A stretch of 64,000 bases of DNA from Campylobacter concisus. Its GTDB lineage: Bacteria; Campylobacterota; Campylobacteria; Campylobacterales; Campylobacteraceae. The stretch is from NCBI RefSeq assembly GCF_003048575.1, contig NZ_PIRZ01000003.1, forward strand, positions 203,338 to 267,337, given 5' to 3'. The translations under genes and the position numbers were made by a program. The notes below the pieces were generated by a model. That model made no database searches. It had not been told where the DNA came from and was given only the letters and a program-made list of their open reading frames with translations. This document shows, piece by piece, positions 54,486 through 63,943 of this stretch; position 1 is the stretch's first letter, and each line of letters starts with the position of its first letter.

Positions 54486-55205
54486 CTACTTTATAGCAGC
54501 CATTTTTCTACGCATATAAGCTATGCGACTTTGAAGTGGTAAGTGTTTAGGGCAGTTGTCTTCACAGCCTAGCAAAGTCATACAGCCAAATACGCCGTCA
54601 TCGTCGCCGATAAGCTCGTAAAAGTCCTCATCGGTTCGTTTATCAAGCGCGTCGATTTTAAACCTAGCTACGCGGTTAAGTCCGACCGCACCGATGAAAT
54701 CAGGCCTCATGATAGCCGTACCGCACGCAGCCACGCAGATACCGCACTCGATGCAGCGGTCAAGCTCAAATACTTCCTGCGCTACTTCAGGCTCAACCTT
54801 TTCCTCAAGCTTAGAGATATCGGTCTCGTGATCGGTGTGTATCCAGCTCTCCACACGCCTACTCATCGCATTCATCCAGTTGCCAGTGTCTACGCTTAAG
54901 TCTTTTAGTAACTTAAATACTGGCAAAGGCATAAGCTCAATTACTCCGCTTTCAAAATCCTTAGTAAGAGTTCTACAAGCTAATCTTGGCTTACCATTTA
55001 CAAGCATGCCACAACTTCCACAAATTCCAGCACGACAAACAAAGTCAAAGCTAAGATCTGGGTCAAATTTCTCGCGAATCATATTTAACGCGATAAATAA
55101 CGTCATACCATCAGTCTCTTCTAGCTCGTAGGTCGCAAAATGTGGTTTTGAAATTTTGCTTAACGGATTATATTTAAATGCTTTTATGGTTATTTTTCTA
55201 CTCAT
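54486..55205 (-). CDS. frdB: Fumarate reductase iron-sulfur subunit
   Basis: Passes electrons from the cytochrome b subunit to FrdA. 239 residues. The [2Fe-2S] site is [21 protein letters not shown] near 61-81; the [4Fe-4S]/[3Fe-4S] sites are [12 protein letters not shown] near 150 and [18 protein letters not shown] near 207-225. This matches epsilonproteobacterial FrdB, which works with menaquinol. It overlaps frdA by 8 bases and ends the frdCAB operon. Part of the gene (about 54590-54860) is GC-richer than its surroundings. Confidence 0.95.
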   Translation of the reverse strand: MSRKITIKAFKYNPLSKISKPHFATYELEETDGMTLFIALNMIREKFDPDLSFDFVCRAGICGSCGMLVNGKPRLACRTLTKDFESGVIELMPLPVFKLLKDLSVDTGNWMNAMSRRVESWIHTDHETDISKLEEKVEPEVAQEVFELDRCIECGICVAACGTAIMRPDFIGAVGLNRVARFKIDALDKRTDEDFYELIGDDDGVFGCMTLLGCEDNCPKHLPLQSRIAYMRRKMAAIK

Positions 55206-57216
55206 ATCCTATTCCTGCTCTTTCGTTTGGTGCTTTATATTTTGGTTGAAGATCGTAGTGCATTAAAGCCTCTTGAATTTCTTGTCTACTCTTACCTTCA
55301 GCTTGCATTTTCTCACGAATTTCATCGACCTCTTTTTGGCGGATGGCACTATCTGGATGCTCAATAATATTACCTTTCGCACCATAGCCTCTAAATGCTG
55401 GTGGCATTTCCATTTTCATAATATCAAGTGGCTCATACACGATAGTCGGTAGCGTATCGCCCTCTTTCCAGCTAGTTAGAGTTCTGTTTAGCCAGTTTAG
55501 GTCGTCGCGTTTCGGATAGTCTTCGCGGCAGTGCGCTCCGCGGCTTTCTGTGCGATCAAGCGCGCCTTTTGCGATACAAAGGGCTAGTTTTAGCATCTTC
55601 GGTACGCGGTAGGCCTCCTCGAGCTCAGGGTTGCCAAATAGTGCTTTGTTTGTGACTTTGACATCCAAAGATTGCTTATAAAGCTCTTCAAGCTCTTTAA
55701 CCGCAATTTCTAGGCCTTTTCCTGTTCTAAAGATCGCAACGTGTTCCCACATGATATCTTTCATTTTGTTTTTGATATCAAAGACATTAAACTTACCTTC
55801 TTTGCTAACAAGGCTATTTAGGTAATCTTCTTGTTTTTTTACAAATTTCTCAATATCGGCTGTGTTTATCTCTATCTCGTGGCTAGCACAATAATCAGCA
55901 AAATAATCTCCAACGATCATGCCGGCTACGACCGTTTCTGAAACGGAGTTGCCGCCTAGGCGGTTAAATCCGTGCATATCCCAGCAAGCAGCCTCGCCGG
56001 CGCTAAATAGACCCGCTAGCGTCGGGCTCTCGCCGGTAGGCTTTGTCTTGATGCCGCCCATAGAGTAGTGCTGCATAGGCAATATCGGCGCCCAGCCTTT
56101 ACCGCGTTGGCGACCGTTTTCGTCGGTATATACTTCGGTGTCGGCAGGGTCGATGCCGTTAAAGATTTCGCAAATTTCTTGAACGTCGCGTAAGTTTTTC
56201 TCGATATGCTCGCGTCCTAGGATAGAAATATCTAGCCAAACGTGATATCCGTATGGGCTAGGTACGCCCTTGCCTGCGCGGATATGCTCCATGATACGGC
56301 GGCTTACGACGTCGCGGCTAGCTAGTTCTTTTTTCTCAGGCTCATAATCAGGCATAAAGCGATATCCGTCTACGTCGCGTAAAATTCCGCCGTCGCCGCG
56401 GCAACCTTCCGTTAGCAAGATACCGCTTGGAACGATCGGAGTCGGGTGAAACTGAACAGCTTCCATGTTGCCAAGCTGAGCTACGCCAGTCTCAAGAGCA
56501 ATGGCTGCGCCGATACCCTCGCAAACTACGGCGTTTGTAGTGTGTTTATAAACCCTGCCGTAGCCGCCAGTGGCGATTAGCGTACCTTTTGCAACGTATG
56601 CCGTGATCTCGCCGTTAACTAGATCGCGAACGATCGCGCCGTAACAGCGGTTGTTTGCGTGGATTAGCGCGATAGCTTCTTTTCTATCGTGAATTTCGAC
56701 GTTGTGTTTTAGAGCCTCGTTTGCTACGGCAAAAAGCATAGTGTGACCTGTGGCGTCGGCCGTAAAGCATGTTCTCCATTTTTTAGTTCCGCCAAAGTCG
56801 CGAGAGTGGATGAGTCCGTGGACCTCTTCTTTTTCTACGATAGTCGTTTTTTGAGCGTTGATGATAGCGCTTCTTTCGCCTTTTGTTATACGAGTCCAAG
56901 GCACGCCCCAAGCAGCTAGCTCGCGGATCGCCTTAGGCGCGGTTTGACAAAACATACGCGCGACTTGCTGATCGCAGCCCCAGTCGCTACCTTTTACCGT
57001 ATCGGCAAAGTGTACGTCCTCGTTGTCGCCTTCGCTCATTTTTGAATTTCCCAAAGAGGCTTGCATACCGCCTTGCGCAGCCGCAGAGTGCGAGCGTTTT
57101 ACAGGTATTAGACTTAAAACAACGGTGCTTAAGCCCTTTTCTCCAGCAGCCACAGCAGCTCTAAGACCAGCTAGACCACCACCAATTACCAATGCATCAT
57201 AATATTTTACATTCAT
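55198..57216 (-). CDS. frdA: Fumarate reductase flavoprotein subunit
   Basis: Catalytic subunit reducing fumarate to succinate at the cytoplasmic side of the inner membrane. 672 residues. FAD site [21 protein letters not shown] at the start; the covalent-FAD histidine is in [16 protein letters not shown] near 43. [21 protein letters not shown] near 255 carries active-site residues, and [23 protein letters not shown] is near 395-420. The ribosome site AAGGAG precedes the ATG. Base composition is patchy: much of 55920-57120 is clearly GC-richer than the rest of the window, suggesting recombination with a GC-richer relative. Confidence 0.96.
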   Translation of the reverse strand: MNVKYYDALVIGGGLAGLRAAVAAGEKGLSTVVLSLIPVKRSHSAAAQGGMQASLGNSKMSEGDNEDVHFADTVKGSDWGCDQQVARMFCQTAPKAIRELAAWGVPWTRITKGERSAIINAQKTTIVEKEEVHGLIHSRDFGGTKKWRTCFTADATGHTMLFAVANEALKHNVEIHDRKEAIALIHANNRCYGAIVRDLVNGEITAYVAKGTLIATGGYGRVYKHTTNAVVCEGIGAAIALETGVAQLGNMEAVQFHPTPIVPSGILLTEGCRGDGGILRDVDGYRFMPDYEPEKKELASRDVVSRRIMEHIRAGKGVPSPYGYHVWLDISILGREHIEKNLRDVQEICEIFNGIDPADTEVYTDENGRQRGKGWAPILPMQHYSMGGIKTKPTGESPTLAGLFSAGEAACWDMHGFNRLGGNSVSETVVAGMIVGDYFADYCASHEIEINTADIEKFVKKQEDYLNSLVSKEGKFNVFDIKNKMKDIMWEHVAIFRTGKGLEIAVKELEELYKQSLDVKVTNKALFGNPELEEAYRVPKMLKLALCIAKGALDRTESRGAHCREDYPKRDDLNWLNRTLTSWKEGDTLPTIVYEPLDIMKMEMPPAFRGYGAKGNIIEHPDSAIRQKEVDEIREKMQAEGKSRQEIQEALMHYDLQPKYKAPNERAGIGYE

Positions 57217-57230
57217 CTTCTAGCTCCTTT

Positions 57231-57929
57231 TTAATGGCTGATCCACACGAAATCGGCGATTAGCGCAATTATAGCAAGTATGCCATAAACGGCAAATACA
57301 ATTGTTTTTGCCTTATTTCTTTTGGCAAACATTTCGTGCTTATTTGCACCATCAATGCTTATCCATTTGACATACAAGCGGTACATACCGATACTAGCGT
57401 GAACGACCATAAAAACAAGTAGTGCGAAGTAGAAAATTTCTAGTTGATGAAATGCAGCCGCTGATTTGTCGGCAGTAATATGTCCGCCAAAGACTATATC
57501 CACTAGATGTGCGCTGGCTGCGAAAAATAGAGCAAAACCGGTTAAAAACTGAAACCACCAAAGCGTAGTATCAAGGTGCTTCATGCGGTCTTTGTGGCCT
57601 CTAAACATTAGATATTGTCTGTAGTTTGCTGGAAATTTTCTCATAGCTAAAAATGCATGAGCGATAAAAATGGCAAATATTACCGCGGCAATAACGTTAG
57701 TAATCCACCAAGTAGCCTCGCCGAATAAAAATTTAGCCTCCGCAAACCCTACGACAGCGTTAAATGCGTCTTTGCCAAGTAGTATAGTAGAAGTAAAAAC
57801 CATATGGCACAATATAAAACAGGCCAAAATAAACCCTGTAATACTTTGCCATCTATCCCAAGCGGCTGGAGTGCGACTTTTTTTGTCGTCCGACCGTTTT
57901 CCCAAAAAACCTTCTATAAGCCCGGTCAT
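57231..57929 (-). CDS. frdC: Fumarate reductase cytochrome b subunit
   Basis: Diheme membrane anchor that oxidises menaquinol, as in Wolinella QFR. 232 residues with five membrane segments. Histidines placed for heme are in CHMVFTST (near 42), AHAFLAMRKF (near 88), AHLVDIVFGGH (near 140) and VHASIGMYRLYVKW (near 175). First gene of the operon, with a strong AGGAGG ribosome site and promoter elements overlapping an inverted repeat (57968-57993). Confidence 0.93.
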   Translation of the reverse strand: MTGLIEGFLGKRSDDKKSRTPAAWDRWQSITGFILACFILCHMVFTSTILLGKDAFNAVVGFAEAKFLFGEATWWITNVIAAVIFAIFIAHAFLAMRKFPANYRQYLMFRGHKDRMKHLDTTLWWFQFLTGFALFFAASAHLVDIVFGGHITADKSAAAFHQLEIFYFALLVFMVVHASIGMYRLYVKWISIDGANKHEMFAKRNKAKTIVFAVYGILAIIALIADFVWISH

Positions 57930-57955
57930 GAGCCCTCCTAAGAAATTTGAAATAA

Positions 57956-57993
57956 ATTATCATTTCTTAATACTAATTTAAATATTAGTATTA
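57956..57993 (-). promoter_or_regulatory. frdCAB promoter with overlapping inverted repeat (candidate operator)
   Basis: On the minus strand GATAAT (57961 to 57956) is a -10 box, about 27 bases before the frdC ATG. Directly upstream (57968-57993) is a perfect 10-bp inverted repeat TAATACTAAT / ATTAGTATTA with a 6-base centre, covering the -35 region. It lies 56 bases past the lgt stop and lacks a T-run, so an operator is more likely than a terminator. Confidence 0.5.
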
Positions 57994-58048
57994 ATTGATA
58001 AAGCTAATGCTAGCAGATTTTTACTTTAATATTTTTTAAACACTTATA

Positions 58049-58864
58049 TTAGAGCTTTAAAAATTTTTTATAAAGCAAGGCATAAATAAAAATTCCAAAA
58101 CCACACATGATAAGTGATAAAATTTGACCCATTGAAAGATCAAAAATAATAAATCCAAGCCCTGAATCAGGCTCTCTAAAAAATTCACAAATAAATCTTG
58201 CAAAAGTGTATAAAATAGCATAAAGCGCGATCAGCTCGCCATTAAAATTCTTAAATTTCCTATATAAAAATAAAATAATAAAAATAACTAAACCTTCTAA
58301 GAATGCCTCATAAAGTTGGCTAGGATGCCTTGGCTGGCCAAAAACATTTATTGCCCAAGGCACATCTGTAACTCGCCCAAAAAGCTCTTGATTTAAGAAA
58401 TTTCCGACCCTGCCAAATGTATAGCCAAAAGGTATGCAAACTGCACAAAGATCAAGTAGCTGCCATAAATTTTGTTTATACTTTTTGCAAAATAGATATG
58501 TCGCAATCAAAAAGCCAACTACTGCTCCGTGGTAACTCATGCCACGAATTCCTATAAATTCGCCGTTATGAAATGGATTAAAAATTTGCCAAGGTTGCGT
58601 CAAGTAGTAGCTTACTTCGCCTGAATAGACTAAAACCCAGCCAAGCCTAGCGCCTAAAATAACGCCTATTTCAACCCAGAAAAAGTAATTATCCAAAAGC
58701 TGATTTGAGATTGGGATTTTATCTTTTTTAACGAGATACTTTGCCATGGCAAGTGCCAAAACAAGGGCTAAGATATACATAAGCCCATACCAGTGCACGC
58801 TAAAGCCAAAGACGCTAAAGGCGACTGGGTTAAAGTGGTTATAAATGTCGTTCCAAATTTCCAT
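58049..58864 (-). CDS. lgt: Prolipoprotein diacylglyceryl transferase
   Basis: Adds diacylglycerol to the lipobox cysteine of prelipoproteins; the window itself encodes lipoproteins at 15.5 and 32.5 kb. 271 residues, about seven membrane segments. The Lgt signature [20 protein letters not shown] is near 150-170, preceded by [15 protein letters not shown] near 100 and followed by [14 protein letters not shown] near 178. Start ATG with an AAAAAGAAAG region just upstream. Confidence 0.95.
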   Translation of the reverse strand: MEIWNDIYNHFNPVAFSVFGFSVHWYGLMYILALVLALAMAKYLVKKDKIPISNQLLDNYFFWVEIGVILGARLGWVLVYSGEVSYYLTQPWQIFNPFHNGEFIGIRGMSYHGAVVGFLIATYLFCKKYKQNLWQLLDLCAVCIPFGYTFGRVGNFLNQELFGRVTDVPWAINVFGQPRHPSQLYEAFLEGLVIFIILFLYRKFKNFNGELIALYAILYTFARFICEFFREPDSGLGFIIFDLSMGQILSLIMCGFGIFIYALLYKKFLKL

Positions 58865-58903
58865 TTTTACTTTCTTTTTAATTTTTTGAGATTTTACAAT
58901 GAT

Positions 58904-59545
58904 TTAGCTTTGATGAGCGAATAAGCTCTTGCCACTAAGTGCAAGGGCTAAAAATTTAAATTCGCTTGCTTCAAATTCTTTGCAAAATTTAAATAGCTCG
59001 GCAAACTCAGCTTCATTTAAATTTATGCTCCAAATCGCTCCAGTATCATTAAATTCTCTTTCAAACTCGCTTAAATTTTTAGTGGCAAAATAGTGCTCAA
59101 AGCGGCTCATTAATGAAAATGGTGTAAAAAATTTAATCTCATCTTTTATCTCAAATTTCATCACGCCACCATCTTTTATGGCTTCGTTTATAGCTTCATT
59201 TACAGCCCCTGAGTAGGCTCTTACAAGCCCTCCAGTGCCAAGCTTTATCCCGCCAAAGTAACGAACTATCAAGACCCCAACGTTTATAAGTTCAGCGCCC
59301 CTTAGCGCGTTTAGGCTTGGCTGACCGCTAGTGCCCTTTGGCTCGCCGTCATCACTTTGATTTTCGACTATTTGTCCGTATTTGTTTAGCTCCCTTGTCG
59401 CCCAAACTACGTGAACAGCCTTAAAATGCTCTTCTTTTAGGCGTTCATGCAAACTTTTAAATTCGCTTATCGGGCATAAAAATGCTAAAAAATTTGATTT
59501 TTTTATGTCGAGTTGAGCTTTAAAAATTCTATCAATCGTCTGCAA
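58904..59545 (-). CDS. YigZ/IMPACT-family protein
   Basis: 213 residues. The N-terminal IMPACT (UPF0029) domain has FKAQLDIKKSNFLAFLCPI near 8 and the core DDGEPKGTSGQPSLNALRGAELINVGVLIVRYFGGIKLGTGGLVRAYSGAVNEAI near 65-120. A weaker C-terminal ferredoxin-like domain follows. The biochemical role is not established; relatives affect translation or nucleotide binding. The start is probably a TTG preceded by AAGAG. It stands 39 bases before lgt on the same strand. Confidence 0.82.
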   Translation of the reverse strand: MQTIDRIFKAQLDIKKSNFLAFLCPISEFKSLHERLKEEHFKAVHVVWATRELNKYGQIVENQSDDGEPKGTSGQPSLNALRGAELINVGVLIVRYFGGIKLGTGGLVRAYSGAVNEAINEAIKDGGVMKFEIKDEIKFFTPFSLMSRFEHYFATKNLSEFEREFNDTGAIWSINLNEAEFAELFKFCKEFEASEFKFLALALSGKSLFAHQS

Positions 59546-59638
59546 ATTTGCTCTTTTCTTTAAATTTTAAAATATTATCATTTTGCTAATTAAAGCCTTG
59601 TAAATTCAGACAAATTTATATTATTAAGGAAAAAATAG

Positions 59639-59664
59639 TAGAATTTTGCAATTTTTCACGAAGG
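59639..59664 (+). promoter_or_regulatory. galU promoter and ribosome site
   Basis: TAGAAT (59639-59644) serves as a -10 box and GAAGGA (ending 59664) lies 6 bases before the ATG at 59671. It starts the galU-pgi-DUF1287 series. Confidence 0.45.
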
Positions 59665-59670
59665 ACTAAA

Positions 59671-60492
59671 ATGATACAAACTTGCCTATTTCCAGCGGCT
59701 GGATATGGAACGAGGTTTTTGCCAGCTACAAAATCACTCCCAAAAGAGATGTTGCCAATCCTTACAAAACCGCTCATTCACTATGGCGTTGATGAGGCGC
59801 TTGCGGCTGGCATGGATAATATGGCGTTTGTCACAGGACGCGGAAAAAGGGCACTTGAGGACTATTTTGACATTAGCTACGAGCTAGAAAAAGAGATCGC
59901 AGGCAGCTCAAAAGAGTCGTTGCTTAGTGAAGTTAGAAATTTAATGAGTTCATGCACATTTTCATTTACTAGGCAAAATGCTATGAAAGGGCTTGGACAC
60001 GCCATTTATACGGGCAAAACTCTAGTTCGTGACGAGGCATTTGGGGTCATTTTGGCAGATGATCTATGTATAAATGAAAATGGCGAGGGTGTGCTTTCAC
60101 AGATGGTTAAAATTTATGAGAAATATCGCTGCAGCGTCGTTGCAGTGATGGAGGTGCCAAAAGAGCAGACTAAGTCTTATGGCGTCGTAAGCGGCAGGTT
60201 TATAGAAGATGATCTTATAATGGTTGATGATATGGTTGAAAAGCCTGATCCTACCGAGGCTCCGACAAATTTAGCTATCATTGGACGCTACATCCTAACG
60301 CCAGATATTTTTAACATTTTAGAGCGAACAAAGCCAGGTAAAAACGGCGAAATTCAGATCACGGACGCATTAAAAGCGCAGGCAAAAGATGGCATGGTGC
60401 TAGCTTATAAATTTAAAGGCAAGAGATTTGACTGTGGTAGCATCGATGGTTTTGTCGAGGCTACAAATTTCTTTTACGAGCGAAATAAATGA
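59671..60492 (+). CDS. galU: UTP-glucose-1-phosphate uridylyltransferase
   Basis: Makes UDP-glucose from UTP and glucose-1-phosphate for surface glycans. 273 residues. The nucleotide site FPAAGYGTRFLPATKSLPKEMLPI is at the start, followed by KGLGHAIYTGK near 109, GVILADDL near 126, MVEKPDPTEAP near 190 and GRYILTPDIFNIL near 207. It overlaps pgi by 4 bases, so the sugar-phosphate genes are coupled. Confidence 0.96.
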   Translation: MIQTCLFPAAGYGTRFLPATKSLPKEMLPILTKPLIHYGVDEALAAGMDNMAFVTGRGKRALEDYFDISYELEKEIAGSSKESLLSEVRNLMSSCTFSFTRQNAMKGLGHAIYTGKTLVRDEAFGVILADDLCINENGEGVLSQMVKIYEKYRCSVVAVMEVPKEQTKSYGVVSGRFIEDDLIMVDDMVEKPDPTEAPTNLAIIGRYILTPDIFNILERTKPGKNGEIQITDALKAQAKDGMVLAYKFKGKRFDCGSIDGFVEATNFFYERNK

Positions 60493-61709
60493 TAGAAACT
60501 TGCTTTAAATTTAACTTTGCAAGCAGTGAGGTTATCGACTCCTACGCCAAGAGGATAAACGATGAGTATGAAAGCGGCGAGATAGGCTACTATCACCTAC
60601 CAGCCCTTGGGCAAAATTTGCTTGGCGAGATCGAGGAGTATGAAAAGGGGCTAGCTCATATCAAAAATGTCGTGCTAGTCGGCATTGGCGGCAGCAGTCT
60701 TGGCGTAAAGGCGCTAAAATCGATGCTTGATGGCACTAAAGGGATAAAAAGAGAGCTTTTATTTTTAGATAACGTCGATCCTTGCAGCTACAAAAACACG
60801 CTTGATGGAGTAAATTTTGACGAGATGCTTTTTATAATAAGCTCAAAATCAGGCAATACGATCGAGACAATCACTATTTTTAAGTGCCTGCTTGATGACT
60901 TTAAGCCTCAAAATTTAGGCAAAAATTTCCTCATCATCACTGATCCTGGGACAAATTTAGAAAATTTTGCCAAAGAAAATGGCATTAAATTTTTTAATAT
61001 CCCAAAAAATGTTGGAGGGAGATTTAGTGTGCTAAGTGCGATAGGTCTTGTGCCTCTTGGTATCTGTGGCTACGATATAAAGGCACTTCTGGAGGGTGCG
61101 CTTGCTTGCAAGAAGCAATACATCGAGCAAAAAGATAGCTCCATAGTCGCTAAAGCTTACCACTACGCCACTAGCAGAAATGCCAGTATAAATGTCATAT
61201 TTAGCTACTGCGATAGATTTTTTGAATTTAACGACTGGTATGTGCAGCTTTGGGCGGAGAGTCTTGGCAAAAAAAGAGGCTACAAAAGAGTTGGTCTTAC
61301 GCCAGTTGGACTTGTCGGCAGCCGTGATCAGCACAGCTTTTTGCAGCTTATCATGGACGGCGTAAAAGATAAGAGCGTGACGTTTATAAAGATAAAAGAT
61401 CACGCAAGTGACAAGACTATTCCAAGCTTTAGCCTAAAAGGGCTTGAGGAGTGCGATTTTGTAGCAGGACTTAGCCTAAATGAGCTTATAAATTTGCAGT
61501 GCGACGCAACGGCTATGGCACTCGTGCAAGAGGGGATAAGTGTCGATACGATCACACTTGAGAGGCTTGATGAATTTCACGCTGGCTGGCTAATTTTTTA
61601 TTACGAGCTACTAACCTCGGCTACTGGTATCATGCTAGGCATCAACACCTACGATCAGCCAGGCGTTGAGATAGGAAAACGTATCCTAAAAACCATGCTT
61701 TTAAAGTAG
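60489..61709 (+). CDS. pgi: Glucose-6-phosphate isomerase
   Basis: Interconverts glucose-6-P and fructose-6-P, in this genus mostly for gluconeogenesis and sugar-nucleotide supply. 406 residues, the short form found in epsilonproteobacteria (the E. coli enzyme is about 550). Motifs: NVVLVGIGGSSLGVKALKSML near 58, ISSKSGNTIETITIFK near 118, VGGRFSVLSAIGL near 175, QLWAESLGKKRG near 250 and SRDQHSFLQLIMDG near 278. ATGA overlap with galU. Confidence 0.95.
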   Translation: MIETCFKFNFASSEVIDSYAKRINDEYESGEIGYYHLPALGQNLLGEIEEYEKGLAHIKNVVLVGIGGSSLGVKALKSMLDGTKGIKRELLFLDNVDPCSYKNTLDGVNFDEMLFIISSKSGNTIETITIFKCLLDDFKPQNLGKNFLIITDPGTNLENFAKENGIKFFNIPKNVGGRFSVLSAIGLVPLGICGYDIKALLEGALACKKQYIEQKDSSIVAKAYHYATSRNASINVIFSYCDRFFEFNDWYVQLWAESLGKKRGYKRVGLTPVGLVGSRDQHSFLQLIMDGVKDKSVTFIKIKDHASDKTIPSFSLKGLEECDFVAGLSLNELINLQCDATAMALVQEGISVDTITLERLDEFHAGWLIFYYELLTSATGIMLGINTYDQPGVEIGKRILKTMLLK

Positions 61710-61712
61710 AAA

Positions 61713-62258
61713 ATGAAGAAATTTCTACTTTTGGCTCTTTTTGCTACGCAAATTTTTGCCTTTTCGGCGAGCAAATTTGTAAATGACGCTAGGTCGCAGA
61801 TAGGCGTGACGCTAAGTTACGATTCAAGCTACGAAAAGTTAGCCTATCCTATGGGCGATGTGGATATCGAAAAGGGCGTTTGCACAGATGTTGTGGTAAG
61901 GGCTTTGCGGCATCAAGATATGGATCTGCAAAGGCTCATTTTTGAAGATATGAGTAGAAATTTTGCAAGCTATCCTAAAAAATGGGGACTTAAAAAGGCT
62001 GATAAAAACATCGATCACAGGCGTGTTTTAAACATCGCTACCTATCTAAAAAGAAAAGGTTTTGAGGTGAGTGATGATAAATTTTTACCAGGGGATATCG
62101 TCACATGGGTGCTGCCAGGAAATTTACCTCACATCGGTGTGATCTCAGATAAATTTGAAGGCCAAACACCGTTTGTCATCCACAATATCGGCTCTGGCGT
62201 GCAAGAAGAAAACATACTTTATAGCTACAAGATCACGGGGCATTTTAGGCTAAAGTAG
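61713..62258 (+). CDS. DUF1287 (NlpC/P60-like) secreted protein
   Basis: 181 residues with signal peptide KKFLLLALFATQIFAFS. The body matches the DUF1287 pattern: ARSQIGVTLSYDSSYEKLAYPMGDVDIEKGVCTDVVVRALRHQDMDLQ, then DHRRVLNIATYLKR, PGDIVTWVLPGNLPHIGVISD and HNIGSGVQEENILYSYKITGHFRL. The Cys near 52 and His near 140 stand where NlpC/P60-type cysteine peptidases or amidases have their catalytic pair. The target is unknown, possibly cell-wall peptide. It starts 3 bases after the pgi stop. Confidence 0.82.
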   Translation: MKKFLLLALFATQIFAFSASKFVNDARSQIGVTLSYDSSYEKLAYPMGDVDIEKGVCTDVVVRALRHQDMDLQRLIFEDMSRNFASYPKKWGLKKADKNIDHRRVLNIATYLKRKGFEVSDDKFLPGDIVTWVLPGNLPHIGVISDKFEGQTPFVIHNIGSGVQEENILYSYKITGHFRLK

Positions 62259-62318
62259 CAAAATGGCTTTTTAATCAAATTTTAGGCAAAATCCAAAAAA
62301 TAAATTCAAGGAAAAATA

Positions 62319-63908
62319 ATGTTAGAAGTTAGGGGACTTACTCAAAGATTTGCAAGCAGTTTGCTATTTGAGGATGTAAATTTAAAGCTAAATCGCCACA
62401 ACAGATATGGGCTAATCGGTGCAAATGGCGCTGGCAAATCGACATTTTTAAAAATTTTAAGCGGAGCTATCGAGCCAACTAGCGGCGAGATCATCATAGA
62501 AAATGGGCTAAAAGTTGGCGTGCTTGGGCAAGATCAGTTTGCGTTTGAAAATTTCACGCTAAAAGATGCCGTGCTTTATGGCAACAAACGCCTATATGAC
62601 GCTGTCAAAGAGAAAGAGAAGCTCTATATGAGCGAGGAATTTACAGATGAGATAAATGAGCGCTTAAGCGAGCTTGAGATGATAAGCGCCGAGGAGGATC
62701 CAAGCTACGAGTACGAGACTAGGATAGAAAAAATTTTAAGCTCGCTAGGGCTAAATGAATTTGATAAGCTCATGAGCGAGGTTGAAAACTCAGATAAAGT
62801 TAAGGTTTTGCTAGCGCAGGTGCTATTTCCAAAGCCAGACATCTTGTTTTTAGACGAGCCAACAAACAACCTTGATATAGACGCGATCGCATGGCTAGAA
62901 AACGAGCTAAATCGCCACGAGGGCACACTTGTGGTTATCAGCCATGATAGGCACTTTTTAAATAGAGTTTGTACAAATATTTTGGATGTGGATTTTAAGA
63001 AAATTCGCGAGTTTTCGGGCAACTACGACGACTGGTATATGGCTGCAAATTTGATCGCAAAGCAGCATGAGATGGAGCGTGATAAGAAGCTAAAAGAAAA
63101 AGAGGAGCTGGAGAAATTTATCGCGAGATTTTCAGCAAATGCGAGCAAGGCAAAGCAGGCGACATCTCGTGCAAAACAGCTTGAAAAATTAGATATCGCA
63201 GAGATCGCAGTATCAAGTAGACGCGACCCTAGTATACTATTTCGTGCAAACCGTGAGATAGGAAACGAGCTAATAGAGCTTAAAAATATAAGTAAGAAAT
63301 TTGATAATAAGGTGATATTTGAAAATTTTAACTTTAAGCTTGAAAAGGGCGACAAACTAGCCATTATCGGACACAACGGCGTTGGTAAAAGCACGCTTTG
63401 TAAGATCATAATGGGCGAGATAAAGCCAGATGCGGGCGAGGTGCATATAGGTGCGACCATTGAGCTAGGCTATTTTGCGCAAGATACGGTAAATAAGATA
63501 GATGGCGAGCTAAAGCTTTATGAATATTTGCAAGATGCTAAAAACAAGGACATAGACGAGATCAGAAAGTGCCTCGGCAGGATGCTCTTTAGTGGTGCCG
63601 AGCAAGAAAAGGCAGTAGGCGCGCTAAGCGGTGGCGAAAAACACCGAGTAAGACTAGCTCAGCTTATGCTTCATAGGCCAAATTTACTTGTCATGGATGA
63701 GCCAAATAACCACCTAGACCTTGAAGCTATCATCGCGCTTGGCGAGGCGTTTTATAACTTTAACGGCTCAGTCATCTGCGTGAGCCACGATAGGGAGCTA
63801 ATTGACGCCTTTGCAAATAGAATTTTACACCTAAAAGGCAATGGCGAAGTGGTTGATTTTAAAGGCACATATGAAGAGTATAGAGCAAACTTAGGGCTTG
63901 AGAGCTAA
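62319..63908 (+). CDS. ABC-F family ATPase (YbiT-like)
   Basis: 529 residues with two ABC ATPase domains and no membrane segments. First domain: GANGAGKSTFLK near 36, LLAQVLFPKPDILFLDEPTNNLD near 165-185 with a degenerate signature region, and VVISHDRHFLNRV. The linker near 245-290 is a charged helical P-site tRNA-interaction arm. Second domain: IGHNGVGKSTLCK near 350, LSGGEKHRVRLAQLM near 436, and LLVMDEPNNHLD near 452. ABC-F proteins act on ribosomes. The domain pattern and length suggest YbiT, which is not a proven resistance factor. AAGGAA precedes the ATG. Confidence 0.88.
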   Translation: MLEVRGLTQRFASSLLFEDVNLKLNRHNRYGLIGANGAGKSTFLKILSGAIEPTSGEIIIENGLKVGVLGQDQFAFENFTLKDAVLYGNKRLYDAVKEKEKLYMSEEFTDEINERLSELEMISAEEDPSYEYETRIEKILSSLGLNEFDKLMSEVENSDKVKVLLAQVLFPKPDILFLDEPTNNLDIDAIAWLENELNRHEGTLVVISHDRHFLNRVCTNILDVDFKKIREFSGNYDDWYMAANLIAKQHEMERDKKLKEKEELEKFIARFSANASKAKQATSRAKQLEKLDIAEIAVSSRRDPSILFRANREIGNELIELKNISKKFDNKVIFENFNFKLEKGDKLAIIGHNGVGKSTLCKIIMGEIKPDAGEVHIGATIELGYFAQDTVNKIDGELKLYEYLQDAKNKDIDEIRKCLGRMLFSGAEQEKAVGALSGGEKHRVRLAQLMLHRPNLLVMDEPNNHLDLEAIIALGEAFYNFNGSVICVSHDRELIDAFANRILHLKGNGEVVDFKGTYEEYRANLGLES

Positions 63909-63919
63909 AATTTGTTATT

Positions 63920-63943
63920 CCTTGCTCCTGATTGTAGGGGCAA
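63920..63943 (+). terminator. Hairpin after the ABC-F gene
   Basis: Arms CTTGCTCC / GGGGCAAG (8 bp, one T-G pair) have an 8-base loop, 12 bases after the stop, followed by AT-rich sequence. The last 57 bases of the window show no gene. Confidence 0.5.

Noticed and set aside
62319..63908. ABC-F protein as an antibiotic resistance determinant
   Set aside because: The domain layout fits the housekeeping YbiT-like group, and the gene is in a normal core context without transfer signs.
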